A stretch of DNA of 64,000 nt from Sphingomonas sp. 8AM (GCF_902506455.1 NZ_LR733844.1:3597092-3661091); one strand, 5' to 3'; shown: positions 39,809-48,756, numbered from the stretch's first letter. Notes: generated from the sequence alone by a model not told the origin. Program-made: numbers and translations.

Positions 39809-41449
39809 ATGTCCGACTCTCTCGACCTCGGTACGCCGCCGCAGCCTGTGGCAAGCGCGCAGCCTTATCGCGTGCTGGCGCGCAAATACCGGCCGCAGAC
39901 GTTTGGCGCGCTGATCGGGCAGGACGCGATGGTCCAGACGCTCGGCAATGCGATCAAGCGCGACCGGATCGCGCATGCCTTTCTGCTGACCGGGGTGCGC
40001 GGGGTCGGCAAGACCTCGACCGCGCGGCTGATCGCCAAGGCGCTCAATTGTATCGGGCCGGACGAGCAGGGTGGCCCTACGATCGATCCGTGCGGTACGT
40101 GCGAGCCGTGCCGCGCGATCGCCGAGGGGCGGCATATCGATGTGATCGAGATGGACGCCGCCAGCCATACCGGCATCGACGACGTGCGCGAGATCATCGA
40201 GGCATCGCGCTATGCCGCCGTGTCGGCGCGCTACAAGATCTACATCATCGACGAAGTCCATATGCTGTCGAAGGCGGCGTTCAACGGGCTGCTCAAGACG
40301 CTGGAGGAGCCGCCGGCGCATGTGAAATTCCTGTTCGCCACCACCGAGGTGAACAAGGTGCCGGTGACGGTGCTGTCGCGCTGCCAGCGCTTCGACCTGC
40401 GGCGCATCCCGGCGCAGTTGCTTGCCGAGCATTTCGGGCGTGTCGTCGAGGCGGAGGGCGCGCAGGCCGACGACGAGGCGCTGGCGTTGATCGCGCGGGC
40501 GGCGGAAGGGTCGGCGCGCGACGGGTTGTCGATTCTCGATCAGGCGATCGCGCATGCCGATCTGGAAGGCGGCGGGGTGCGCGCCGAGGCGGTGCGCGAG
40601 ATGCTGGGGCTGTCGGACCGCAACGCGGTGCGCGACCTGCTGGCGCTGGTGCTTGCGGCGGATGCGCCGGGCGCGCTGGCGGCGCTGCGGCGGCAATATG
40701 ATCTGGGCGTCGATCCGCTCGGCGTGATGCGCGCGCTGCTGGAGGCGGTGCATGGCGTGACGCAGGTGAAGGTGGGCGCGCCCGACGATGCCGCGCAGCC
40801 GGCCGAGGAGCGCGCGGCGTATCGTGAGTGGGCCGGCAAGCTGTCGTTCCCGGCGCTGCACCGGCTGTGGCAATTGTTCCTGAAGGGGCATGAGGAGGTC
40901 GGGCGCGCGGCGCTGCCGATCGAGACCGCCGAGATGGCGATCCTGCGCGCAATCCATGCCTCGACCTTGCCTGACCCGGGCGAGCTGGCGCGGCGGCTGG
41001 CGGCGGGTGACGTGCCGGTTGCCGCGGCACCGAGCGCGCCGGCTGCGCCGGTCGCGCCACCGGCCCCGGAGGATCTCGCGCCGAAGGAATTTGCGGGGGT
41101 GCTGTCGCTGCTCGACGAGCGCGGGAAGCTGGACCTGCTGGTGCGGTTGCGGCGCGGCGCGAGCCTCGTGCGCTATACCCCGCCCGAGATCGTGTTCAGC
41201 GGGACGCGGCCGCTGTCGACCGATACGCTGACCGAACTGGCGGCGGTGCTGCGCGAGGCGACGGGGACGCCGTGGAAGCTGGCGATGGCCGACCTGCCCG
41301 GGGCACCGACGATGTACGAGGCCGAGCAGGATCTGGTGCAGGCGCGGCATGACGCGGCGCGCGCGCATCCGATCGTCGCCGCCGCGTTCGATGCCTTTCC
41401 GGGCGCCGAACTGATCGACCCGAAACCTGCGCAGAGGAGTATTACATGA
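39809..41449 (+). CDS. dnaX: DNA polymerase III subunit gamma/tau
   Basis: The 546-residue clamp-loader ATPase shows Walker A GVRGVGKTST (62-71), the four zinc cysteines (Cys81, Cys95, Cys98, Cys101), Walker B YIIDEVHML and sensor SRCQRFDLR. Domain III follows, then a proline/alanine linker (about 395-425) and a C-terminal tau-like domain (PPEIVFSGTRPLSTDTLTEL). It loads the sliding clamp and ties polymerase cores to the helicase. ATG 39809 is the first with family similarity. The stop overlaps the ybaB start, as in many bacteria; recR does not follow here. Confidence 0.96.
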   Translation: MSDSLDLGTPPQPVASAQPYRVLARKYRPQTFGALIGQDAMVQTLGNAIKRDRIAHAFLLTGVRGVGKTSTARLIAKALNCIGPDEQGGPTIDPCGTCEPCRAIAEGRHIDVIEMDAASHTGIDDVREIIEASRYAAVSARYKIYIIDEVHMLSKAAFNGLLKTLEEPPAHVKFLFATTEVNKVPVTVLSRCQRFDLRRIPAQLLAEHFGRVVEAEGAQADDEALALIARAAEGSARDGLSILDQAIAHADLEGGGVRAEAVREMLGLSDRNAVRDLLALVLAADAPGALAALRRQYDLGVDPLGVMRALLEAVHGVTQVKVGAPDDAAQPAEERAAYREWAGKLSFPALHRLWQLFLKGHEEVGRAALPIETAEMAILRAIHASTLPDPGELARRLAAGDVPVAAAPSAPAAPVAPPAPEDLAPKEFAGVLSLLDERGKLDLLVRLRRGASLVRYTPPEIVFSGTRPLSTDTLTELAAVLREATGTPWKLAMADLPGAPTMYEAEQDLVQARHDAARAHPIVAAAFDAFPGAELIDPKPAQRSIT

Positions 41450-41769
41450 AGGATCTCAACGACATTCTGGCGATGGCCCAGAACGTCCAGAACGAACTGC
41501 AAAAGGCGCAGGACAGCCTCGACACGATCGAGGTCGAAGGCGTCGCGGGCGGCGGGCTGGTGAAGGTCAAGGCCTCGGCCAAGGGGCGGATCATTTCGGT
41601 CGCGCTTGACGATTCGCTGATCGTGCCGTCCGAGAAGCAGATGCTCGAAGACCTGATCGCGGCGGCGCTCAACGATGCGCGCGCCAAGGCGGATGCGGCA
41701 TCATCGACCGAGATGTCGAAGATGACCAGCGGGCTGCCGCTGCCGCCGGGGTTCAAGCTGCCGTTCTGA
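41446..41769 (+). CDS. YbaB/EbfC family nucleoid-associated protein
   Basis: The 107-residue protein has the family pattern: MKDLNDILAMAQNVQNELQK helix, EVEGVAGGGLVKVKASAKGR strand pair, then DDSLIVPSEKQMLEDLIAAA and a C-terminal helix ending LPPGFKLPF. It forms tweezer-shaped dimers that bind DNA. The ATG overlaps the dnaX stop (ATGA) and is preceded by GAGGAG, so translation is linked to dnaX. The dnaX-ybaB order is conserved across bacteria. Confidence 0.95.
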   Translation: MKDLNDILAMAQNVQNELQKAQDSLDTIEVEGVAGGGLVKVKASAKGRIISVALDDSLIVPSEKQMLEDLIAAALNDARAKADAASSTEMSKMTSGLPLPPGFKLPF

Positions 41770-41858
41770 TCCGGATCGGGACAGCCAAGTCCTTTCGGTT
41801 ACGGAACATTGCCGAAGCGGTCGCATTCATGGCTCCATCAATCGAGAGGGAGAGAGCC

Positions 41859-42104
41859 ATGAGTGACGATCGCGTAACGCAGACGCCGCACACCACGATC
41901 ATCGAGCGCCGCCGCGGCGGCGGTGGCGGGGTGCTGATCGGGCTGGCGGTGCTGATCGTGGTGGCGGTCGCGGCCTATTTCATGATCGCGCGCGGCGATA
42001 GCGAGACGGCCAAGAACAATGCGATCACCTCGGCGGCGAAGAGCGTCGAGAGCACCGCGGACAAGGCCGGGTCGGCGATTGACGGGGCTGCTGACAAGAA
42101 GTGA
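41859..42104 (+). CDS. Small single-span membrane protein
   Basis: The 81-residue protein has a polar N-terminus (MSDDRVTQTPHTTIIERRRG), a glycine run, one membrane helix (about 31-51) and a hydrophilic C-terminal half rich in Ala, Lys, Asp and Ser (SAAKSVESTADKAGSAIDGA) that looks helical. It should be anchored by its positive inside (ERRRGGGGG) with the tail in the periplasm. A gagaggga ribosome site precedes ATG 41859. No family recognised. Confidence 0.7.
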   Translation: MSDDRVTQTPHTTIIERRRGGGGGVLIGLAVLIVVAVAAYFMIARGDSETAKNNAITSAAKSVESTADKAGSAIDGAADKK

Positions 42105-42112
42105 GGATCGTG

Positions 42113-42133
42113 ACCCCGGATGTGATCCGGGGT
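42113..42133. repeat. Short hairpin repeat (ccggat/atccgg type)
   Basis: ACCCCGGAT (42113-42121) and ATCCGGGGT (42125-42133) form a perfect nine-base hairpin right after the small membrane-protein gene. There is no T-run. It resembles the arms of the dispersed repeats at 27971 and 47534. Confidence 0.6.
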
Positions 42134-42175
42134 CCCTCCTCCAGATCGTCATGACGTATGGTGAAGTGTACCGTC

Positions 42176-42252
42176 CGTCATTGCGAGCGTAGCGAAGCAA
42201 TCCAGGGCGTCATGGTCCGACTCTGGATTGCTTCGCTACGCTCGCAATGACG
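42176..42252. repeat. Large palindromic intergenic repeat, copy 3
   Basis: Arms as in copy 1 (cgtcattgcgagcgtagcga and tcgctacgctcgcaatgacg) around a short centre (gcgtcatggtccgact). Arms extend about 30 bases with almost full complementarity. With the ccggat hairpin it fills the 240-base spacer before the methyltransferase gene. Confidence 0.85.
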
Positions 42253-42344
42253 TGTTGAGGTGACGTCACCGGGCATTGATTGAACGCTGGATCGGAGCGG
42301 AGCCTCGGATCAAGGCCGAGCGACGGCTGCCGGCAAGGTGCATC

Positions 42345-43952
42345 TTACAACAGCGATCCCTGCCGGACGCCGCTCTCGCGCGGCGCCTGACGGAAGGCGG
42401 CGGTGGGGTCGATGTAGGGCAGGTCGGGGCGCCGGCCGGCGAACAGCTCTTCGAGCGTGACGATCTGGAGACGCGGGTAGCTTTTGCCCGTCGCGGCGGC
42501 GGTGAAGCGGCCGGCGGCGGCGGCTTCCTTCTCCATCGGTCGCGACGGCACGACCTTGGTGACGAACACCGCGGCGGCGGCTTTCTCGCGGATCATCGCG
42601 GAATGCAGGTCGCGGATCATCGTGACGCCGACATGGTCGCCGCCTTTCACCGACACCAGCGCGCGCTCGGTGCGGCGCCCGTCGGGCTTGAAGTAGATGA
42701 TCCCGTCGATGCCGCCATCCGCGCCCTTCTTGCGGCCGGCATAGGGCATGGCGTCGACCATCGACACCGCCCACCATTGGAACTGGTATTTGTCGCGGCG
42801 GGCGAGGTCTTCGGCGGAGGCGAGGTCGCGCGGGGTGCCCTCGACCGTAAAGGCGACGCCGGGGAAGGCGGCCTGCATCCGCTTCTCGATCAGCGAGATA
42901 GCAAGATGCGTGACGTCGATCCCGATCCACTGGCGGTGGAGCTTCTGTGCGGCGTGGACGGCGGTGCCGCAGCCGCAGAACGGGTCGAGCACGATGTCGC
43001 CCTCGTTCGAGGACGCGGCGATGATCCGCTCCAGCAGCGCGAGCGGCTTTTGCGTGGGGTAGCCGAGCCGCTCCTGCGCCTGCGAGTTGAGCGCGGGGAT
43101 GTCGGCCCATAGCGCCTGCACCGGCATTCCCTTCGCCTCGTCGAGATAGCGTTTGAGGCGGATGCCGCCGCTGCGCGTGAAGTGCAGCCGGCCTTCCGCG
43201 TCGAGGCGGCGCATCGTTTGCTCGGGCATCCGCCACAGCGACGTCACGCCCTTGTAGGCATAGGTGTAGCCGCCGCCCGACAGTCCCTTGGCGGTGAGGT
43301 TGTCATCGGTCCAGCGGCGGCCATCGGCATCGCTCTGGTTGAAGCGCGCCTCATAGTCCGGATCGTAGGCGGTGTAGACGGGGTGCCAGACGTAATCGGC
43401 GCCGCGCGTGTAGAACAGCAACGTATCGAGGTTGCGCCCCCAGCGTCCGCCATCGGCGTGCGCGGTGGTACGCTTCCAGATGATCTCGTTGCGGTAGCGC
43501 TCGGCGCCGAACACGCCGTCGAGCAGCAGCTTGAGGTAGTGGCTCGCGGTCGAATCGCAGTGGAGGTAGAGGCTGCCGGTCGGCTTGAGCACGCGGTGCA
43601 GCTCGATCACGCGCACCGCCATCATCGCCAGATAGGCCATCATGTCGTTGTCGCCGAGGAACGCGCGCATCGCGTTGAGGAGGTCGAACGCCTTGGTATG
43701 GCCGCTGCGCGCGACCTGGTCGAAGGCGTCCTCGGCGCGGTCGTTCCAGCGCCACGTGTCTTCAAACGCCTCGATCTGCGCATCGGCGCTGTCGCCGGTC
43801 GGGGAGCGGAAGAGGATGTTGTAGCTGGCGTTCGAGTTGAAGGGCGGGTCGAGATAGACGAGGTCGATCGTCGCGTCCCCGATCTCGCGGCGGAGGACGT
43901 CGAGGTTGTCGCCGTAATAGAGGTGGTTGGTGGGACGGTTCGCGCTGGACAT
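42345..43952 (-). CDS. DNA methyltransferase (beta class) with Mrr-like C-terminal domain
   Basis: The 535-residue protein begins with motif IV DPPF at 35-38 (LVYLDPPFNSNASYN) and has motif I later, at about 305 (VLDPFCGCGTAVHAA). This is the order of beta-class amino-methyltransferases; DPPF suggests N6-adenine. After about residue 385 comes an extra domain with GADGGIDGIIYF, VSVKGGDHVG and RDLHSAM, resembling Mrr-type nuclease domains, although the usual E/Q-x-K is S-V-K. No separate restriction gene is nearby. It may be a solitary regulatory methylase or a single-chain modification and restriction protein. Confidence 0.87.
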   Translation of the reverse strand: MSSANRPTNHLYYGDNLDVLRREIGDATIDLVYLDPPFNSNASYNILFRSPTGDSADAQIEAFEDTWRWNDRAEDAFDQVARSGHTKAFDLLNAMRAFLGDNDMMAYLAMMAVRVIELHRVLKPTGSLYLHCDSTASHYLKLLLDGVFGAERYRNEIIWKRTTAHADGGRWGRNLDTLLFYTRGADYVWHPVYTAYDPDYEARFNQSDADGRRWTDDNLTAKGLSGGGYTYAYKGVTSLWRMPEQTMRRLDAEGRLHFTRSGGIRLKRYLDEAKGMPVQALWADIPALNSQAQERLGYPTQKPLALLERIIAASSNEGDIVLDPFCGCGTAVHAAQKLHRQWIGIDVTHLAISLIEKRMQAAFPGVAFTVEGTPRDLASAEDLARRDKYQFQWWAVSMVDAMPYAGRKKGADGGIDGIIYFKPDGRRTERALVSVKGGDHVGVTMIRDLHSAMIREKAAAAVFVTKVVPSRPMEKEAAAAGRFTAAATGKSYPRLQIVTLEELFAGRRPDLPYIDPTAAFRQAPRESGVRQGSLL

Positions 43953-44054
43953 AGGCGCGACTGGAGCGGGGCGCGGCGGGGTTGTCGCGGTGAGGTGGGG
44001 CCGTTTTGACGCTATGCGGCCGAACGCGGCGAAAACGGATCAATCTGTCATGAA

Positions 44055-44082
44055 CGTCATCCCCGCGGAGGCGGGGATGACG
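44055..44082. repeat. Palindromic repeat between hppA and the methyltransferase gene
   Basis: The 28-base unit cgtcatccccgcggaggcgg continuing ggatgacg is an almost perfect hairpin (12-base arms, GCGGAGGC centre). It lies 15 bases past the hppA stop and could attenuate transcription. It is related to the pair at 239-332. Confidence 0.7.
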
Positions 44083-44096
44083 TTCGTGGGAAGGGG

Positions 44097-46277
44097 TCAG
44101 CCGGGGCCGGCCAGCGCGGCGAGCAGCAGCAGCGCGACGATGTTGGTGATCTTGATCATCGGGTTGACCGCCGGGCCGGCGGTGTCCTTGTAGGGATCGC
44201 CGACCGTGTCGCCGGTCACCGCCGCCTTGTGCGCCTCCGAACCCTTGCCGCCGTGGTTGCCGTCCTCGATATACTTCTTGGCATTGTCCCACGCGCCGCC
44301 GCCGCTGGTCATCGACAGCGCGACGAACAGCCCCGAGACGATCACGCCGAGCAGCATCGCGCCGAGCGCGGCGAAGCCGCTCGCCTGCCCGTCGACCGCG
44401 CGGACGATGAAGTAGAGCGCGATCGGCGACAGCACCGGAAGCAGTGACGGAATGATCATCTCGCGGATCGCGGCCCGGGTGACGAGGTCGACGGTGCGGC
44501 CGTAATTCGGGCGGCTGGTGCCCAGCATGATGCCGGGGTTCTCGCGGAATTGCTCGCGGACTTCCTCGACCACCGCGCCGGCTGCGCGGCCGACCGCGGT
44601 CATCCCGAATGCGCCGAACAGATAGGGGAGCAGCGCGCCGAGCAGCAGCCCGACGATGACGTAGGGATTGCTCAGCGAGAAATCGACGGTGAGGTCGGGG
44701 AAGTAGGTCTTGAGGTCGGTGGTGTAGGCGCCGAACAGCACCAGCGCCGCGAGCCCGGCCGAGCCGATCGCATAGCCCTTGGTCACCGCCTTGGTGGTGT
44801 TGCCGACCGCGTCGAGCGCGTCGGTGCGTTCGCGGACTTCGTCCTCGAGCCCGGCCATTTCGGCGATGCCGCCGGCATTGTCGGTGACCGGGCCATAAGC
44901 GTCGAGCGCGACGACCATGCCCGCCAAGGCGAGCATCGCGGTGGCGGCGAAGGCGATGCCGATGATCCCGGCGAGCTTGTAGGCGGCGATCACCGCGATC
45001 ACGATCACCAAAGTCGGCAGTGCGGTCGCCTCGAGGCTGATCGCGAGACCCTGGATGACGTTGGTGCCGTGCCCGGTCTCGCTGGCCTTGGCGATCGACT
45101 TGACCGGGCGGTAGTTGGTGCCGGTGTAATATTCGGTGATCCAGACGATCAGCCCGGTGACGGCAAGGCCGATCATCATGCACCAGAACAGATCGGTGCC
45201 GGTGAACGCCGTGGCGGCGGGGACGCCGGCAGTCGCGGCATCCGCGCTGCCGGTGGTAATCGCGTCGAACGCCGCGTCACGATCGGCGTCGAGGAAGCCC
45301 GCGCCGCCGATCACCTTGTGCATGTCGCCCAGCGTCCATTGCGTGACCGCCCAGATCGCCGGCACCGACAGCAGCGCCGAGGTCCAGAAGCCCTTGTAGA
45401 GCGCGCCCATGATCGAGCCGCGCCCGAGCCGGACCATATAGGTGCCGATGATCGAGGTGAGGATGCACACGCCCCCGATCGCGAGCGGCAGGCTCATCAG
45501 GCGCATCAGCTCGGCAGGGCTCGCCTGGATCAGCAATGCGATCGACACCATCGTCACGCCGAGCGTCACAACATAGGTCTCGAACAGATCGGCGGCCATG
45601 CCCGCGCAGTCACCGACATTGTCGCCGACATTGTCCGCGATCACCGCCGGGTTGCGGGGATCGTCCTCGGGAATGCCGGCCTCGACCTTGCCGACCAGAT
45701 CGGCGCCGACATCGGCGGCCTTGGTGAAGATGCCGCCGCCGAGCCGCGCGAAGATCGAGATCAGCGACGCGCCGAACGCGAGTGCGGTCAACGCCTCGAT
45801 GATCGCGCGATCGTTGGGGAGCAGGTTGGACGGACCGGTGAGGTACCAGAAGAAGAGCGCGATCGCGAGCAGCCCGAGCCCGGCGACGAGCATTCCCGTC
45901 ACCGCGCCGGAGCGGAACGCCATCGTCAGCCCGCCTTGCAACGAACCGCGCGCCGCCTCGGCAGTGCGGACGTTGGCGCGCACCGAGATGTTCATGCCGA
46001 CGAAGCCCGCGAGCCCCGACAACAGCGCGCCGATGACGAAGCCGATCGTCGACAGCGTGCCCAGGGTGGCGAAGAGCACGATCGCGACGACGACGCCGAC
46101 GATCGCGATGGTGGTATATTGCCGCCCGAGATAGGCGCGCGCGCCTTCCTGGATGGCGGCGGCGATATCCTGCATCCGCTCATTGCCCGGCGAGGCGGAC
46201 AACACCTGTCGACTGGTCACGAAGCCATAGAGTACGGCGATCAGGCCGCAGACGATGGCAAGATAGACGATCGTCAT
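44097..46277 (-). CDS. hppA: Membrane-bound proton-pumping pyrophosphatase
   Basis: The 726-residue protein with about 16 helices couples pyrophosphate hydrolysis to ion pumping across the inner membrane. The substrate loop GGGIFTKAADVGADLVGKVE and DNVGDNVGDCAGM are intact, as is the second acidic cluster near the C-terminus (GGAWDNAKKYIEDG, GDTVGDPYKDTAGP). The GNTTKAVTKG segment has lysine where potassium-dependent enzymes have alanine, so it should be a K+-independent H+ pump. I start at 46277 (MTIVYLAI): AGGAGG is ten bases upstream, whereas the ATG at 46286 is too close to it. Confidence 0.95.
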   Translation of the reverse strand: MTIVYLAIVCGLIAVLYGFVTSRQVLSASPGNERMQDIAAAIQEGARAYLGRQYTTIAIVGVVVAIVLFATLGTLSTIGFVIGALLSGLAGFVGMNISVRANVRTAEAARGSLQGGLTMAFRSGAVTGMLVAGLGLLAIALFFWYLTGPSNLLPNDRAIIEALTALAFGASLISIFARLGGGIFTKAADVGADLVGKVEAGIPEDDPRNPAVIADNVGDNVGDCAGMAADLFETYVVTLGVTMVSIALLIQASPAELMRLMSLPLAIGGVCILTSIIGTYMVRLGRGSIMGALYKGFWTSALLSVPAIWAVTQWTLGDMHKVIGGAGFLDADRDAAFDAITTGSADAATAGVPAATAFTGTDLFWCMMIGLAVTGLIVWITEYYTGTNYRPVKSIAKASETGHGTNVIQGLAISLEATALPTLVIVIAVIAAYKLAGIIGIAFAATAMLALAGMVVALDAYGPVTDNAGGIAEMAGLEDEVRERTDALDAVGNTTKAVTKGYAIGSAGLAALVLFGAYTTDLKTYFPDLTVDFSLSNPYVIVGLLLGALLPYLFGAFGMTAVGRAAGAVVEEVREQFRENPGIMLGTSRPNYGRTVDLVTRAAIREMIIPSLLPVLSPIALYFIVRAVDGQASGFAALGAMLLGVIVSGLFVALSMTSGGGAWDNAKKYIEDGNHGGKGSEAHKAAVTGDTVGDPYKDTAGPAVNPMIKITNIVALLLLAALAGPG

Positions 46278-46355
46278 GCCCTTCATCCCTCCTTGTGGCG
46301 CGTCCGGTCTGTCGCCGGTACGTCGCGCGGGAGGCGAGGCTAACAGGTGACCGCG

Positions 46356-47234
46356 TCAGCGCAAGCCGTGCTGATAGCCGAGCGACGCGGGGAGCGGGAT
46401 CAAGCGCTTATCCTGCGTCAACGTCAGACCCGCGCCGGCGGCGAAGGTGCCGACGCGGGTGGCGGGGACGGGTAGCGGTTGGCCGGGGGAGGCGGCGAAC
46501 AGCAGCTCGTAATCATCGCCGGCGGTGGCGGCGGCGAGCGGGTCGGTGACGCCACGGTCGAGCGGGACGGTGGCGAGGTCGATCGTGACCGCGAGCGCGC
46601 TGGCGGTCGCCATGCGCGCGGCGTCGATCAGCAGGCCGTCGGAGAGGTCCATCATGGCGTGGACGTGCGGGGCGAGCGCGCGGCCTTCGGCGAGCCGCGG
46701 GACGGGGCGGTGGTAGCGGGCGAGCAGCGCCGGGTCGCCGCTGCCAGCTAGGGCGATGGCAAGCCCGGCGCCGGCGTCGCCGATCGTGCCGGTGACGTAG
46801 AGCGCGTCGCCGGCCTTTGCGCCGGAGCGCGGCGGGGCGGGAGCGTCGCGGCCGAAGGCGGTGACGGTGAGGATGCGCGGGGCATTGGCGGGGAGGGTGA
46901 CGGTGTCGCCGCCGAGCAGCGGGCAGGCGAGGCTGGTCAGCACCTCGGTGAGGCCATCGAGGAAGGCGGCGTCCCATGTTGCGTCGCCAAGCGGGTAGTT
47001 GAGGAGAATGCCCTCGACGGTCGCGCCCTTGGCGGCGAGGTCGGAGAGGTTGGTGGCGACCAGCTTCCACGCGACGTCCTGCGGCGGGTCGGTGGGGAGG
47101 AAGTGGACGCCTTCGACGAGCGTATCGGTGGTGATGGTGAGGCCGGCGAGGGTGGCGGTGTCGTCGGTAAGGCCCCGCGCGCCCGGGTGGAGCGGGAGCG
47201 TGCGGAGGCGGGCGAGGAAGTCGGCTTCGGTCAT
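46356..47234 (-). CDS. thiL: Thiamine-monophosphate kinase
   Basis: The 292-residue enzyme phosphorylates thiamine monophosphate to the active cofactor. It has the PurM-like fold motifs: GLTDDTATL (about 20-28), ITTDTLVEGVHFL, the NLSDLAAKGA segment with metal aspartate, GDTVTLP and MDLSDGLLIDAARMA. The ATG at 47234 gives the usual N-terminus; the frame extends upstream into repeat DNA. It lies upstream of hppA on the same strand (78-base gap), and co-transcription is likely. No TPP riboswitch is seen. Confidence 0.92.
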   Translation of the reverse strand: MTEADFLARLRTLPLHPGARGLTDDTATLAGLTITTDTLVEGVHFLPTDPPQDVAWKLVATNLSDLAAKGATVEGILLNYPLGDATWDAAFLDGLTEVLTSLACPLLGGDTVTLPANAPRILTVTAFGRDAPAPPRSGAKAGDALYVTGTIGDAGAGLAIALAGSGDPALLARYHRPVPRLAEGRALAPHVHAMMDLSDGLLIDAARMATASALAVTIDLATVPLDRGVTDPLAAATAGDDYELLFAASPGQPLPVPATRVGTFAAGAGLTLTQDKRLIPLPASLGYQHGLR

Positions 47235-47292
47235 CGCCCGCGCGACCTCGTCATTCCCGTAAAGGCGAAACCTCTGCAAAACTCCCCTTCTT

Positions 47293-47383
47293 GTACCCCG
47301 GCGAAGGCCGGGGCCCAGGTGGGGGAGGTTTGTAACCAGCTGAAACACCTTGCCAACTGGACCCCGGCCTTCGCCGGGGTACG
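47293..47383. repeat. Inverted repeat pair (accccggc...gccggggt type)
   Basis: Facing copies of gtaccccggcgaaggccggg and ccccggccttcgccggggta enclose about 45 bases. This is the first of three repeat blocks that fill the gene-free stretch 47235-47648. Between the blocks (47384-47533) I see a fragment resembling the cgcgaaagcggggatccaga repeat and nothing else. Confidence 0.75.
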
Positions 47384-47533
47384 GCGTGCAAGGGGCATGG
47401 TCCTGCGCTTTCGCAGAAGCCTCGCGAAAGCGGGGATCCAGACGCGCAGGTCTGGCCAGAGAGGCGCTCCGACCAACAGATGGTTTGCTTTCAGAGAGGC
47501 GCCCTTCGTTCGCGAGCGGAACGCTGCCATTCT

Positions 47534-47619
47534 CGTCGCCCCGGACTTGATCCGGGGCCCCGCTTCTTCGTTGCGGCCGAAGGAAGAAGCGGGATCCCGG
47601 CTCAAGGCCGGGATGACGG
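47534..47619. repeat. Inverted repeat pair (ccggacttgatccgg type)
   Basis: cgtcgccccggacttgatcc at the left faces cggctcaaggccgggatgac at the right, with cgcttcttcg and gaagaagcg as a second pair of arms inside. It is the same type as 27971-28053. Confidence 0.75.
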
Positions 47620-47648
47620 TCCTTTCCTGTTCTTCAAGGCTGTGGCGG

Positions 47649-48710
47649 TCACTCATAGGCACCGCGACGCATGACGTAGCCGCGGGTCTCGTAGGGCTTC
47701 GGCAGCCCTTCGACCCACGCCCCATGTGCATGGGTGAGCGCGACCAGCTGCATCGGCTGGTCTGACGGCCAATATTGCACGCGCACCTCGTGCCGGTGAA
47801 GGTCGCGGTTGGGCTCCATCATCACCCAGCCGAGCGGGCGATCCTTGGTGGCACGCGCGCCGGCTTCGGCCATCGCGGTGCGGATGCGGTCGCGCGAGGC
47901 GGCGGGAAGATATTGCCAGACGACCGAATGCATCAGGACGCGCGTGACGCCGGGCTCCTGCGGCTCGGCGAGACGCGCCTCGACCCAGTCGGCGGCGTCG
48001 CCTCGCGCAAGGTCGACGGGGCGCGCGCGGACCATGTCGAGCGCGGTGGCGAGGCGGGTCAGACGCTCGTTATTGTCGACCCAGACATAGCCGGCCAGCC
48101 GCTCGGCCTGCGCCGGGTCGCGGACGTCGACCGGGGCGATGTCGACACCGCGCGTGCGGGTGATCGCGATCGGCGCGGCGGGCGGGGGCGGGCCGCGCCA
48201 GTCGGGAATGATCGCGAGCGGCGAGTCGGGCGTGCCAACGTGCACCCCGCCGAGATCGAAGCGCATCCGGTCGATCAGCAGGTTGAGCCCGGCGCTGGAG
48301 CCGATCTCCAGCACCTCCACGCGCGGGCCGAGCGCGGCGGCGACGTGGAGCAGGCCGGTCATCAGCCCTGCCGAACGCTGCGCCTCGTTGGTCTGCGGCG
48401 GGCCGTCGAGCCACGGCAGCAGCACCGCATCGTGGGTGGCGAGGATCGTCGCCAGCGTCGCGTCGTCGGCGGTGAAGGGGTCGGCGATGCCGCGACGGGC
48501 GAGCGCGTGGAGGCCACCGACGATGCGCAGTACCGTCGCGTCGGCGACCGGCTCGCCCGGCCAGTCGAGCAGCCGCGCGCCGGTCGCGGTGTCGCGGGCC
48601 AGCACGCGGGCGAGCCCGCGGCACAGAGCAGCGGTCTGCGGTGCGGCCATCGCGTCGCAATATTGCGCCTGCACCTCGAAGGCGGCGCGGTTGGTGGACT
48701 CGTCTGCCAT
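47649..48710 (-). CDS. DUF2332 domain-containing protein
   Basis: This 353-residue soluble protein opens MADESTNRAAFEVQAQYCDA and contains EVLEIGSSAGLNLLIDR (about 133-149), which looks like a glycine-rich SAM-binding loop, followed by a long family-specific region (WVDNNERLTRL, HSVVWQYLP, GWVMMEPN). This matches DUF2332, thought to be methyltransferase-like but without known substrate. ATG 48710 gives the family length. It is divergent from hisG by 46 bases. Its stop abuts the repeat-rich spacer. Confidence 0.83.
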   Translation of the reverse strand: MADESTNRAAFEVQAQYCDAMAAPQTAALCRGLARVLARDTATGARLLDWPGEPVADATVLRIVGGLHALARRGIADPFTADDATLATILATHDAVLLPWLDGPPQTNEAQRSAGLMTGLLHVAAALGPRVEVLEIGSSAGLNLLIDRMRFDLGGVHVGTPDSPLAIIPDWRGPPPPAAPIAITRTRGVDIAPVDVRDPAQAERLAGYVWVDNNERLTRLATALDMVRARPVDLARGDAADWVEARLAEPQEPGVTRVLMHSVVWQYLPAASRDRIRTAMAEAGARATKDRPLGWVMMEPNRDLHRHEVRVQYWPSDQPMQLVALTHAHGAWVEGLPKPYETRGYVMRRGAYE

Positions 48711-48756
48711 GCGCGCCTCATTGCGCCCGCCGCGGTGCCTTCGTAAAGCCGCGCGC

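Noticed and set aside
44550..46343. Long plus-strand open frame opposite hppA
   Set aside because: Its product is a polar His/Asp/Arg-rich string without family motifs, as expected for the antisense of a GC-rich gene; hppA on the other strand is complete.
46356..47300. TPP riboswitch before thiL
   Set aside because: No conserved CUGAGA or THI-box-like segments could be found upstream of 47234.
47235..47648. Coding potential in the thiL/DUF2332 spacer
   Set aside because: Every open frame is made of inverted-repeat DNA; no start site or family motif.
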